From assembly GCA_964649445.1 (NCBI GenBank), contig CAZYPS010000041.1:1-14792 (forward strand): a stretch of 14,792 nucleotides of DNA, in the 5' to 3' direction. Source of the stretch: JAGXLP01 sp964649445 (lineage in GTDB: Bacteria; Bipolaricaulota; Bipolaricaulia; M55B111). Below, piece by piece: positions 6,999-14,307 of this stretch. The translations under genes were made by a program, and so were the position numbers. The notes beneath the pieces are model-generated. The model had not been told where the DNA came from, made no database searches, and was given only the letters and a program-made list of their open reading frames with translations. Numbering within the stretch: the stretch's first letter is position 1; every line of letters starts with the position of its first letter.

Positions 6999-7874
6999 TT
7001 ATCCGGACTCCAGTATTTTTTCTAGATCTATATTTAAAGATAACACGTTCACCCTTTCCAGTCCGTACAGACCGAGGAATTTACCTTGAGTATTATCATC
7101 GATTAACTCTCTCAGCCTTTCCGGATCGATCCCTGACGCCTCGGAGACCCTCGGTATCTGTAAATAAGCTGATTCCGGAACGATATGAGGATCGAGAGAA
7201 GATCCTGATTCGGTGACGAAACTGACCGGTACTTCTTCCGGGTTAACCCCCTCCCCCTCTAACTTCTCGAGGATTTCGGTTGCTCGCCGGGTAAGTTTTT
7301 CGTTTTCCGGCGATAGGTTGGCGCTGCCCGAGTCCATTCCGTCGTAGTCTTTGGAAGAGGGTCTTGGGTGAAAGTACCTATCGGAACTGAAGGATTGACC
7401 GATCAGCCTGGACCCGACAATTTCACCGTTATGGTCAACCAGGTTACCCTGAGCGGGACCCTGCCAGACAAGGTTTCCTATACCCGTCGTGGCAAGGACG
7501 TAGAGAACGCTGATAAGCAGGATTGAGATGAGGATCATTCGCCCGCCGGTTGCAAGCATCCTGGACGTGCTTAGTTCGTCCGTGTCGGGGTAGGAGACTT
7601 CCTCGTCTTCCTCGATTTCTTCTTCCTCTTGGACTTCTTTTTCCTCCGGTTCCCCTTCTCCCGGCTTATCTTCTTCGACCGTTTCGTCAGTCTCCGAAGG
7701 GGAAGGTTCCTCCTTGCCTTCTACACCCTCAACGTCTTTTTCGGGAACATCTTCGTTTTCCTCTTCAGCCATTTCTTTTTCACCTTTCTCTTCTCCTTTA
7801 CTTTCTTCACCTTCAATTCCTTCTGTTCCCTCTAGTTCTTCTTCCTGCTTATCTTCTTCGTTTTCGCTAGCCAC
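6999..7874 (-). CDS. kdpC: KdpC with a long acidic N-terminal tail
   Basis: 291 aa against about 190 for usual KdpC. The KdpC proper starts near residue 103: one membrane helix (about 113-130, ISILLISVLYVLATTG), then the extracytoplasmic domain with GSRLIGQSF, RYFHPRPSS, SANLSPEN, FVTESGSSLDPHI and the closing QIPRVSEASGIDPERLREL. All landmark motifs are intact. The extra part, residues 1-100, has 50 Glu/Asp by my count and only 8 Lys; it is low-complexity, without hydrophobic segments, and should sit in the cytoplasm. Start is GTG at 7874, 2 nt after the kdpB stop, with a G-rich GGGGGTG upstream inside kdpB. A shorter start is possible only at ATG codon 35 or 106 in this frame; the track of acidic codons is uninterrupted, so the long form looks translated. 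KdpC stabilises the KdpAB complex. Confidence 0.93.
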   Translation of the reverse strand: MASENEEDKQEEELEGTEGIEGEESKGEEKGEKEMAEEENEDVPEKDVEGVEGKEEPSPSETDETVEEDKPGEGEPEEKEVQEEEEIEEDEEVSYPDTDELSTSRMLATGGRMILISILLISVLYVLATTGIGNLVWQGPAQGNLVDHNGEIVGSRLIGQSFSSDRYFHPRPSSKDYDGMDSGSANLSPENEKLTRRATEILEKLEGEGVNPEEVPVSFVTESGSSLDPHIVPESAYLQIPRVSEASGIDPERLRELIDDNTQGKFLGLYGLERVNVLSLNIDLEKILESG

Positions 7875-7876
7875 GG

Positions 7877-9907
7877 TTAAAACACCCCCACAGTCACTAA
7901 CAGCCAGTCTATTAATTTAATTGAAAGGAACGGTACCACCAGTCCGCTACCTCCGTAAATTAACATATTACGAACCAGCAACTGAGACGCGCTGACCGGC
8001 TTGTACTCGACGCCTCGCATTGCCAGAGGAACGAGGAACGGTATGATCAGACTGTTATAAATCAGCGAAGATACAACCACGCTCTGCAGTGAATGGAGAT
8101 TCATCAAATTCATCTTGCCAAGTGCCGGTATGCTCGCGGAGAATATTGCCGGCACCAGGGCGAAGTATCGCGAGACGTCGTTTGCGATGCTAAAGGTAGT
8201 CAACGAACCTCTGGTCATCAAAAGTTGTTTGCCAATACCGACCACCTCGATCAATTTGGTCGGATCCGAATCCATATCGACCATGTTCCCGGCCTCCTTT
8301 GCAGCAGCGGTTCCGGCATTCATCGCTAACCCCACGTCTGCTTTGGCTAGTGCCGGGGCGTCGTTCGTCCCGTCTCCGGTCATTCCTACCATGTGCCCTT
8401 TGGCTTTTTCATCTTCGACCAGACCGATTTTCTCTTCCGGCTGGAATTCGGCGTAATATTCGTCCAGCCCGGCTTCTTCGGCAATGTATCTTGCAGTCCG
8501 CTCGTTGTCTCCAGTACACATTATCGTCTTTATACCCATCTTCTGTAGCCGGGCGATCCTGTCCTTTATACCGGTCTTCAATTCGTCCTGTAACTCAATT
8601 ATGCCGACTACTGTACCGTTTACGGCCAGACCAAGTGGCGTACCACCCGAATCCGCCACTTCCGCGGCTTTATCGTCCAGCTCGTCCGGGGGAGAGTCTG
8701 CGTACTCCTTGATTGAGTCCACCGAGCCTTTCCTGATTTCGGTTCCGTCCTCCAGATCTATGCCACTCATTCCCGTCTCGGCGCTGAATTCGATGAATCC
8801 GTCTTCCGGCAGATTTTCTTCGTCGGGCTCCTTTTCTTCTTCTTGTTTTGCCAGGGCGACTACCGACCTCCCTTCCGTCGTCTCATCGTAAAATGAGGAT
8901 TTAAGTGCTGCATCGACGACTTCCTCTTTATTGGAGTTCCCTACTGGAATGAAATTCGTTGCTGCCCGCTCTCCCGTGGTGATGGTACCCGTTTTGTCGA
9001 GAATCAGCACGTCCAAATCCCCGGCGGACTCTACCGCCTTTCCGGACTTAGCAATGACGTTATCCCTGGTCACACGTGTCATACCGGCTATTCGAATTGC
9101 CGACAGCAGTGCCCCAACCGTAGTTGGAATAAGACCAACCAACAAAGCTATCTGATCCGCCACTTCCACGTTCAACCTGACAAATTCGCCGAAAAAGGTC
9201 AGGGTTGTCACGACGAGCATGTAGATAAAGGTAAAGCTAGCAAGAAGCAGGGTGAGGGAGATTTCGTTTGGCGTCTTCTCCCGGCTGGCGCTTTCAACAA
9301 GGCCTATCATCTCGTCCATAAATGATTCGCCGGCGCCCGCAGTTATCTCGATTTTTAGCTGGTCACTTAGAACCTCTGTCCCGCCGGTAACGGAGCTTTT
9401 GTCACCTCCGCTCTGACGTACTACTGGCTCGGATTCGCCGGTTATTGCCGACTCGTCGATCGATGCGGAACCTTCGACGATCGAGCCGTCTCTGGGAATC
9501 ATGTCGCCTTCCTCGACGAAAACCACGTCGCCTTTCTCCAGGTTATCGGACTCGACTTCCTCCAGGTTTGCTTCGTCTATCTCTTCGAGAGGAATCTCTT
9601 CTTTGAGCCTCTTCCCGGTTACTTCTTCCTTCATTGCCCGAAGGCTCTCGGCATGTGCTTCTCCCTGGGTTTCCGCTAGTGACTCGGCAAAAGTAGCAAA
9701 TATTACCGTGAACAATAGCACGACCGAGATCGCCGTGTAGTACCATCTTCCCTGGGTTCCACCGAAAAATCCCGGTATAGCAGTCAGGGTAATTACGATG
9801 ATCGTACTGATCTCGGTCACGAATATTACCGGGTTCTTTACCAGATAAGCCGGATTAAGCTTCTTGAGGGCTTCCACGAGAGCCTGTAAAACCTCTTCTC
9901 TATCCAT
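7877..9907 (-). CDS. kdpB: KdpB: P-type ATPase subunit of the Kdp K+ pump
   Basis: 676 aa, normal length. Landmarks in order: actuator loop ITGES (155-159, including the Ser matching E. coli Ser162, the inhibitory phosphorylation site); SVTGGT; membrane segment VGLIPTTVGALLSAI; phosphorylation motif DKTGT with Asp304; nucleotide-domain KGS (393-395); TGDNERT; hinge MTGDGTNDAPAL (509-520); and SIANDVSRYF in M5. There Asp577 is kept, and the position of E. coli Lys586 is Arg580. An acid-rich insertion (EEEKEPDEENLPEDG, 356-370) sits in the nucleotide domain. It hydrolyses ATP and completes the ion path started in KdpA. The ATG at 9907 lies 6 nt after the kdpA stop, with GGTGAT overlapping that stop as ribosome site. 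Confidence 0.97.
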   Translation of the reverse strand: MDREEVLQALVEALKKLNPAYLVKNPVIFVTEISTIIVITLTAIPGFFGGTQGRWYYTAISVVLLFTVIFATFAESLAETQGEAHAESLRAMKEEVTGKRLKEEIPLEEIDEANLEEVESDNLEKGDVVFVEEGDMIPRDGSIVEGSASIDESAITGESEPVVRQSGGDKSSVTGGTEVLSDQLKIEITAGAGESFMDEMIGLVESASREKTPNEISLTLLLASFTFIYMLVVTTLTFFGEFVRLNVEVADQIALLVGLIPTTVGALLSAIRIAGMTRVTRDNVIAKSGKAVESAGDLDVLILDKTGTITTGERAATNFIPVGNSNKEEVVDAALKSSFYDETTEGRSVVALAKQEEEKEPDEENLPEDGFIEFSAETGMSGIDLEDGTEIRKGSVDSIKEYADSPPDELDDKAAEVADSGGTPLGLAVNGTVVGIIELQDELKTGIKDRIARLQKMGIKTIMCTGDNERTARYIAEEAGLDEYYAEFQPEEKIGLVEDEKAKGHMVGMTGDGTNDAPALAKADVGLAMNAGTAAAKEAGNMVDMDSDPTKLIEVVGIGKQLLMTRGSLTTFSIANDVSRYFALVPAIFSASIPALGKMNLMNLHSLQSVVVSSLIYNSLIIPFLVPLAMRGVEYKPVSASQLLVRNMLIYGGSGLVVPFLSIKLIDWLLVTVGVF

Positions 9908-9913
9908 TTCCTA

Positions 9914-11650
9914 TCACCACGACGAGAGAAATTCCGCGATCGGACCGAGCGACAGGGCGGGAATAAATACCAGCCCTCCGATTACAACCATGATTATCAG
10001 AAGCAATACGAGAAACGGTACGTTTTCGACTTTGAGCGTTCCTTCGGTCTCCGGTCGGATCTTCTTCTTCGCCAGGGATCCGGCTATCATCATCTGTAAC
10101 ACTAGCGGAATATACCGGGCGAGGAGGATAACCGTACCTCCGGTCAGGTTATAAAAGACGGTGTCGTCCATCAGTCCTTCGAAGCCGGAGCCGTTGTTAG
10201 ACGCCGCGGAAAAGAACTCGTACATTACCTGGCTGAATCCGTGGAATCCAGGATTTGTTATCGCATCTTTGCCCATGTTCGTTACCACCGCGATTCCGGT
10301 GGGAAATAGGACCAGCGTCGGGAGCAGAAGGATGATCATCGCGGCGAACTTTATCTCGTCGGATTCCAGTTTCTTTCCTAGATATACTGGAGCCCGCCCG
10401 ATCATAAGGGCGCCCATGAAAGCAGCAAGGAAGACGTAGGTAAGGAGGTTCATAACCCCGGTCCCCACCCCGGCAAACAGTGAATTTAGACTCATCCCCA
10501 GGAAGAGGGCTATACCCCCCATCGCGGTAAAACTATCGTGCATCGAGTTAACTCCACCGTTGGTGGTTGACGTGGTGGAGACAGCCCAGAGGGCACTCAG
10601 GGTCGCGCCGAACCGGACTTCCTTGCCTTCCATGTTGCCCAGGGATTGATCTATACCCAAACCATCGAGGGCGGGATTACCTCCCATTTCGCCCCCGACT
10701 GCCATTGCCAGAAACAGCAGTACGAGTACCGAGACCGCTCCGACTAACACCAGTCCGTGTCTTCGTTTCTTCACCCAGATACCGAAGGCATAGAAGTTAG
10801 TTATCGTGCCTAAAAACAAAAATAGATTAAGCACTATATTGGAAAAAGGCGTCGGGTTCTCGAACGGATGGGCGGCGTTGGCGGCGAAAAATCCGCCTCC
10901 ATTGGTGCCTAACATTTTTATCGACTCGTGGGTGGCAACCGGACCGCGAGCTATCGTCTGGGTTGCCCCTTCGAGAGTGGTAACCGAAGCGGGTCCGGCA
11001 AGCGTCTGGGGCACGCCCTGACTGATCAAAAATAGTGCCAGCACGAAACTAACCGGCAGGAGGAACCTTGTTATCGATTTGACGAAGGCAACGTAAAAGT
11101 TTCCCAGCCCGGGATCCTCCTCGTTGGTCAGTCCTCTGGCAAAGCCGAGCAAAATGCCCAAGCCGGTGGCGGCTGAGGCGAACATCGCCAGAAGCACCGC
11201 ACCGATCTGAGAGAAGTAAGAAAGCGCGGTCTCTCCGGCGTAGTGTTGCTGGTTGGTATTGGATACGAATGTTGCTGCATTGTGAAATGCGAGGTCCCAG
11301 TCGAGGTTACCTATCTCGGCGGGGTTGAGCGGAAGCCCACCCTGGAACAGAAAGATCAGGTATAGGAAGACGAACAGGATCAGGTTCAGCCACAGAGCGC
11401 TCAACAGGTACGTCTTCCAGTTCATCGATTCCTTGGGATTTATTCCGCCGACCCGGTAAATCAACCGTTCGATCGGTTTTACTACCGGTTTTTCTACGTA
11501 TCGTTCCAGGTATTCGAAGAACCTGGGGAAACCTCCCTCTACCCTCATCTCTTCCCGGAAGGACCATCCCAGATACTCCCCCAGTACGTAAACCAGTGCA
11601 CCCAGAGTTAGGAAGAACAGGGCCAGCGGGAGAATTATTCCGAAAAACAT
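9914..11650 (-). CDS. kdpA: KdpA: K+-selective channel-like subunit of Kdp
   Basis: 578 aa (E. coli 557). All four filter loops are present: FVSNTNQQ (128-135), MLGTNGGGFF (246-255), TTSTTNGGV (359-367) and AASNNGSGF (482-490). The conserved HPFENPTPFSN, NMEGKEVRFG and MHDSFTAMGG blocks follow in the right order, as does the closing FIPALSLGP. The third filter reads TNGG where E. coli has SCGA, a form seen in many KdpA proteins. The stretch between the first helix and RLIYRVGG is about 20 residues longer than in E. coli and charged (FREEMRVEGGFPRFFEYLERYVEKP). Start ATG at 11650 lies 1 nt after the kdpF stop, so translation is coupled. It binds K+ on the outside with high affinity and feeds it by the intramembrane tunnel to KdpB. 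Confidence 0.97.
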   Translation of the reverse strand: MFFGIILPLALFFLTLGALVYVLGEYLGWSFREEMRVEGGFPRFFEYLERYVEKPVVKPIERLIYRVGGINPKESMNWKTYLLSALWLNLILFVFLYLIFLFQGGLPLNPAEIGNLDWDLAFHNAATFVSNTNQQHYAGETALSYFSQIGAVLLAMFASAATGLGILLGFARGLTNEEDPGLGNFYVAFVKSITRFLLPVSFVLALFLISQGVPQTLAGPASVTTLEGATQTIARGPVATHESIKMLGTNGGGFFAANAAHPFENPTPFSNIVLNLFLFLGTITNFYAFGIWVKKRRHGLVLVGAVSVLVLLFLAMAVGGEMGGNPALDGLGIDQSLGNMEGKEVRFGATLSALWAVSTTSTTNGGVNSMHDSFTAMGGIALFLGMSLNSLFAGVGTGVMNLLTYVFLAAFMGALMIGRAPVYLGKKLESDEIKFAAMIILLLPTLVLFPTGIAVVTNMGKDAITNPGFHGFSQVMYEFFSAASNNGSGFEGLMDDTVFYNLTGGTVILLARYIPLVLQMMIAGSLAKKKIRPETEGTLKVENVPFLVLLLIIMVVIGGLVFIPALSLGPIAEFLSSW

Positions 11651-11651
11651 G

Positions 11652-11738
11652 CTAAAACCTCTCCGGATAAAGCAGGACGTAGCCTAAATACAAAAAAATA
11701 AATCCAGCTACTACCGCAAGCAACATTTGTCCACCCAT
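11652..11738 (-). CDS. kdpF: KdpF: 28-residue single-helix subunit of Kdp
   Basis: A very short frame: MGGQMLLAVVAGFIFLYLGY followed by VLLYPERF and TAG. It is one hydrophobic helix ending in Tyr-Pro-Glu-Arg-Phe, matching the usual KdpF shape of about 29 aa ending 'LlrPErF'. It starts at ATG 11738 behind AAAGGAGGG (11754-11746) at 7 nt, the best ribosome site in the operon, and ends 1 nt before kdpA. KdpF is a lipid-like stabiliser at the KdpA-KdpB interface. It marks the start of the operon and supports the complete order F-A-B-C. Confidence 0.93.
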   Translation of the reverse strand: MGGQMLLAVVAGFIFLYLGYVLLYPERF

Positions 11739-11772
11739 AGCGGAACCCTCCTTTGACTTACTCCTTTGACCT

Positions 11773-11806
11773 TAACATAAGGAATTATAACGAAAAGAAT
11801 ATGTTA
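11773..11806. promoter_or_regulatory. Inverted repeat bracketing the kdp -10 box (possible operator)
   Basis: TAACATA (11773-11779) and TATGTTA (11800-11806) form a 7-bp inverted repeat with a 20-bp gap; the centres are 27 bp apart and the -10 hexamer lies between. The placement suits a dimeric regulator that loops or blocks the promoter. Only seven bases per arm, so chance is possible. Confidence 0.35.
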
Positions 11807-11812
11807 CGTTAA
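11784..11812 (-). promoter_or_regulatory. Kdp operon promoter candidate
   Basis: On the minus strand TTAACG (11812-11807) and TATAAT (11789-11784) are 17 nt apart, a near-consensus sigma-70-type promoter about 45 nt before kdpF. If the organism were an archaeon, the same TTATAAT could serve as a TATA element. The leader after it contains GTCAAAGGAG twice with a 13-nt period (11770-11761 and 11757-11748); the second copy overlaps the kdpF ribosome site. Confidence 0.55.
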
Positions 11813-11888
11813 ACTTTCTTTTTTGGTAATGAGTTCTTTCTATTTTCCTGATCCATTATACATTCCACAAAACTTGCCCAAATGTAGC

Positions 11889-11906
11889 GGAACCCTTCAG
11901 GGTTCC
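11889..11906. repeat. Small perfect hairpin, REP-like
   Basis: GGAACCC (11889-11895) and GGGTTCC (11900-11906) pair perfectly around TTCA. It is preceded by TGTAGC. Short GC-rich palindromes after a GTAG-like tetranucleotide are typical of REP elements. It has no T-tract to act as terminator and lies upstream of the kdp promoter. Confidence 0.5.
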
Positions 11907-12095
11907 ATACTTTGAAATCTAAAGACTCTCGCTGAACCAGACGAGGTAGAGTGGGTTCTTATTTCTACTAGAAAGTTAGAATCAAAAACTCCCTCTCCGT
12001 CCCTTTAGCCTTATTATGAAAAATTTGGCCAACGAGTTTTGACAAAAGATTTAGCGGTCGATAATCCGTGTTCAACTTCTCTCGATAGTCAAGAA

Positions 12096-12115
12096 CCCCG
12101 CAGCAAGCTACGGGG
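12096..12115. repeat. REP-like hairpin 1
   Basis: CCCCGCAGCAAGCTACGGGG folds into a 20-nt hairpin with one internal mismatch (C/A as read on the plus strand, but a U-G wobble in minus-strand RNA). It shares the core CAGCAAGCT and the flank GGGGCTT with the hairpin at 12291, in the same orientation. Palindromes of this type are common next to REP-associated (IS200/IS605-like) transposase genes; none is in the window. Confidence 0.6.
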
Positions 12116-12164
12116 CTTGTAAAAAACCATTTAACTACATACTTCGGTCTTTTACCAAAGAAGA

Positions 12165-12271
12165 CCCAGCAGTCAATCGAGCCAAACTCTCGGAAATGCA
12201 CAGAATAAGAAAGATCTGATCGTACAACAGCCAGCCATTCTTAAGAAAGTCAGCCTCGATTGACTGCTGGG
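12165..12271. repeat. Perfect 17-bp inverted repeat
   Basis: Arm 12165-12181 (CCCAGCAGTCAATCGAG) and arm 12255-12271 are exact reverse complements, 73 nt apart. They lie between the two REP-like hairpins. A smaller overlapping hairpin, GGTCTT (12146-12151) with AAGACC (12161-12166), would compete with the left arm. The arms are not followed by T-tracts; the right one is followed by GCAAAAA. Confidence 0.8.
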
Positions 12272-12290
12272 CAAAAACCAGCCGATTCCT

Positions 12291-12310
12291 CCCCACAGCA
12301 AGCTGTGGGG
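12291..12310. repeat. REP-like hairpin 2
   Basis: CCCCACAGCAAGCTGTGGGG is a perfect palindromic hairpin. Compared with the copy at 12096, one stem pair changes from G-C to A-T and the mismatched pair is restored to C-G, so sequence drifts while pairing is kept. It is followed by CTTCTTCGG and then the promoter of the DUF4389 gene, and could also insulate or terminate upstream transcription. Confidence 0.6.
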
Positions 12311-12351
12311 CTTCTTCGGCAAGTTTTGGTGAATCTCAATCAAGTTCACCG

Positions 12352-12381
12352 TTGGTTAAATTTTCGGATAAAGTGTATAAT
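12352..12381 (+). promoter_or_regulatory. Promoter candidate of the DUF4389 gene pair
   Basis: TTGGTT (12352-12357) and TATAAT (12376-12381) are 18 nt apart. The -10 is perfect and the -35 matches 4 of 6. A leader of roughly 60 nt would follow to the ATG at 12450. Confidence 0.55.
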
Positions 12382-12449
12382 TAGTTTCAACTAGCGGATG
12401 TTAGCTGAATTTTTGGAACCACAAAGTTGGCTTCAAGGAGGAATACCAC

Positions 12450-13109
12450 ATGGAGAAAGCAACACAAAATAAACCAACGCAATTTAAGATTGATTACCCC
12501 GAAGAGCAACTGGACAGAGTAACCACGTTTTTTAGACCGATAGTCGCTATACCGATATTGATAATTCTCGGGACCCTTTCCGGTGCTCCGGTTTTCTGGG
12601 AAAGCACACCCTGGGGTTGGGGATGGATAGGCCAGTGGGACTGGCAGAATGCAGCGGCATTCGTGGTCGTTCCTACGGCGTTGATGATTATATTTCGGAA
12701 GAAATATCCTCGCTGGTGGTTCGACTGGAATCTGAATATGGCGAAATTCGTGGCGAGGGTCTTTTCGTATATGGCGTTATTGACAGATACCTATCCCTCG
12801 ACGGACGATGAACAAGGCGTTCACCTTGATTTACACTATCCTGAAGTGGAAGAAGAATTGACCTCGTGGATGCCTTTGGTCAAATGGTTTCTGGCAATAC
12901 CGCATTATATAGTACTTTTCTTTCTTAATATTGCCAGCACCATGGTGGTTATCATTGCGTGGTTTGCCATACTGTTTACCGGGAGATATCCAAAAGGACT
13001 GTTCGGCTTCGTGGTCAACGTTTATCACTGGAACCTCCGGGTCCTGGCATACGCTTTTCTGCTAATAACGGACAATTACCCGGCGTTCGACTTTAGTGGC
13101 TGGGAGTAA
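12450..13109 (+). CDS. DUF4389 membrane protein
   Basis: 219 aa with about four membrane segments (near 28-45, 67-82, 102-112, 146-176) and many Trp. The C-terminal half has the DUF4389 hallmark LVKWFLAIPHYIVL, then AWFAILFTGRYPKGLFGFVV and WNLRVLAYAFLLITDNYPAF. The N-terminal half repeats it in weaker form (RVTTFFRPIVAIPILIIL; KKYPRWWFDWNLNMAKFVAR; YMALLTDTYPS), so the protein is an internal duplication. The ATG is fixed by AGGAGG about 7 nt upstream. Function is unknown. It is followed after 30 nt by the two-TM protein, with which DUF4389 genes are often paired in my memory of actinobacterial genomes. The block WESTPWGWGWIGQWDWQN between the halves is very Trp-rich and likely at the membrane surface. 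Confidence 0.85.
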   Translation: MEKATQNKPTQFKIDYPEEQLDRVTTFFRPIVAIPILIILGTLSGAPVFWESTPWGWGWIGQWDWQNAAAFVVVPTALMIIFRKKYPRWWFDWNLNMAKFVARVFSYMALLTDTYPSTDDEQGVHLDLHYPEVEEELTSWMPLVKWFLAIPHYIVLFFLNIASTMVVIIAWFAILFTGRYPKGLFGFVVNVYHWNLRVLAYAFLLITDNYPAFDFSGWE

Positions 13110-13139
13110 ACATAATTTAAGTTTAAAAGGAGGACGAGT

Positions 13140-13823
13140 ATGAGTGGAGGAAAAATAGTTCTGGTTATTGTTTCCGTATTGATTTTGTTAATTGGGCTGG
13201 GATTGATTGCCGGTGGCGGGGCACTATTGTGGTCAAATACTTTCATGAGAGATGATGAAGGGTATTACACTACAAGAACGGTTGATATAGAACGCAACTC
13301 TTATGGAGTGACTACATATCCGGCCCATATAGAATTTGGCCCAGCCTGGTTCTTCGACTGGTCGAATCTCGTCGAAGTAAAACTAACCGCTACAAATAAC
13401 AGGGTTAAGAAGACGTTCATCGGTATAGCGGAAGAGAGAGACCTTCTTGGATATTTTAGCGACGTTGCTTACGACGAGATAAGGGAGTTGCACATGAATA
13501 ATCCGTTCAGTAGACCAAGGATATCTTATCGGGAATTTCCCGGTGAAGCTCCTGACGTGCCCCCGACCGAGAAGGACTTCTGGACTGCATCAACCGTCGG
13601 CAGTGGTACCCAGGTACTGCGCTGGGGACTCGAAGAGGGCCGGTACTCCATTGCCTTAATGAATCACGACGGTTCCAGAGGGCTGGATATCGACGGCGAG
13701 ATTGGAGTAAAGGTGCCAATGGTTAAAGGTATTGGTATAGGACTGGTCGCGGGCGGGTTCGTTTTTATACTATTTGCTTTTGTACTGGTGTATTTCGTGG
13801 CAACAAGATCTCGGGCTGAGTGA
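13140..13823 (+). CDS. Two-TM protein with large extracytoplasmic domain (uncharacterised)
   Basis: 227 aa. One N-terminal helix (about 5-30) and one near the C terminus (about 198-221) bracket a soluble domain of about 165 residues. Visible landmarks are KKTFIGIAEERDLLGYFSDV, then a Pro-rich link, FWTASTVGSGTQVLRWGLEEGRYSIALMNHDGSRGLDI, and GVKVPMVKGIGIG. I recall the pattern 'FvGIAr...YL.gV...FW.aS.sG.G.q.l.W...G.w.vVvMNaDGS' from a widespread uncharacterised actinobacterial and archaeal family, but I know no function. AGGAGG lies 7 nt before the ATG. It sits 30 nt after the DUF4389 gene, certainly one transcript. Topology suggests both ends are cytoplasmic, with the domain outside. Confidence 0.8.
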   Translation: MSGGKIVLVIVSVLILLIGLGLIAGGGALLWSNTFMRDDEGYYTTRTVDIERNSYGVTTYPAHIEFGPAWFFDWSNLVEVKLTATNNRVKKTFIGIAEERDLLGYFSDVAYDEIRELHMNNPFSRPRISYREFPGEAPDVPPTEKDFWTASTVGSGTQVLRWGLEEGRYSIALMNHDGSRGLDIDGEIGVKVPMVKGIGIGLVAGGFVFILFAFVLVYFVATRSRAE

Positions 13824-13836
13824 AAAGGGGAAGGCT

Positions 13837-14307
13837 CTACTCGTCTTCCGAATCTTTGCTGATGAACCTGTCGGTTAGTTTTATGACCTTTTCCGAGGCT
13901 TTACTAATACACGAGAGAGGATAATTCGCCCAGGCTATGTTTTTGTGAACGCTCCTCCAGAAGCTGGGGAAGTAAATGAGGCTGAAGATTATCCCGAGGA
14001 GAAATACCCCGAGCAAATAACTGAGGGTGGAAGCGTAATCTCCCCAGGTCAAAAGTAGTCCTATCTCGTCCATTAAGAGGCCAAGTCCGGCTCCGTAGAC
14101 CAGGGCAAGTTTTTCTTTGCTGATTTTCGTACGCCCGGCTATCGCCAGCCAGCCAGCTATCCCCATCAGAAGGATGCCGAAGTAGAAATGGTGAATATGA
14201 TAGCCGAACAGGATAATATTTCTTCCAATGTGGAAATGGGTTAAGGTTGATCCTCCCTTGACTATCTGAGCAATTTTGCTATTTGTCGAACCGGCCATAA
14301 TTACCAT
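13837..14307 (-). CDS. Polytopic His-rich membrane protein, N terminus probably incomplete
   Basis: 156 aa as read, with about three to four membrane helices (near 30-55, 65-83, 92-112). Motifs are THFHIGRNIILFGYHIHHFYFG (23-44), with five His, and GAGLGLLMDEIGLLLTWGDY (72-91), with an intramembrane Asp-Glu. This resembles an uncharacterised family of 'HIHH...FG...DEfalwl' membrane proteins; the His and acidic residues could bind a metal, which is inference. No ribosome site lies before the ATG at 14307 or the ATG at 14298. Upstream, the same frame continues with a good helix (TPFLIAISYLSAFIFIRL) back to stop codons near 14394, with no standard start codon. The real gene therefore probably begins further right (see the entry at 14308). 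Convergent with the 227-aa gene, 13 nt apart. Confidence 0.6.
   Translation of the reverse strand: MVIMAGSTNSKIAQIVKGGSTLTHFHIGRNIILFGYHIHHFYFGILLMGIAGWLAIAGRTKISKEKLALVYGAGLGLLMDEIGLLLTWGDYASTLSYLLGVFLLGIIFSLIYFPSFWRSVHKNIAWANYPLSCISKASEKVIKLTDRFISKDSEDE

Noticed and set aside
7550..7920. Several plus-strand frames opposite the kdpC acidic tail
   Set aside because: They are shadows of the repetitive GAA/GAG codons, giving Ser/Pro/Leu/Phe-rich nonsense on the other strand.
11968..12201. 77-codon minus-strand frame in the hairpin-rich region
   Set aside because: It reads through REP-like hairpin 1 and one arm of the 17-bp inverted repeat, has no ribosome site and no family I can name. It could be a fragment of an old element, but the sequence does not show it.
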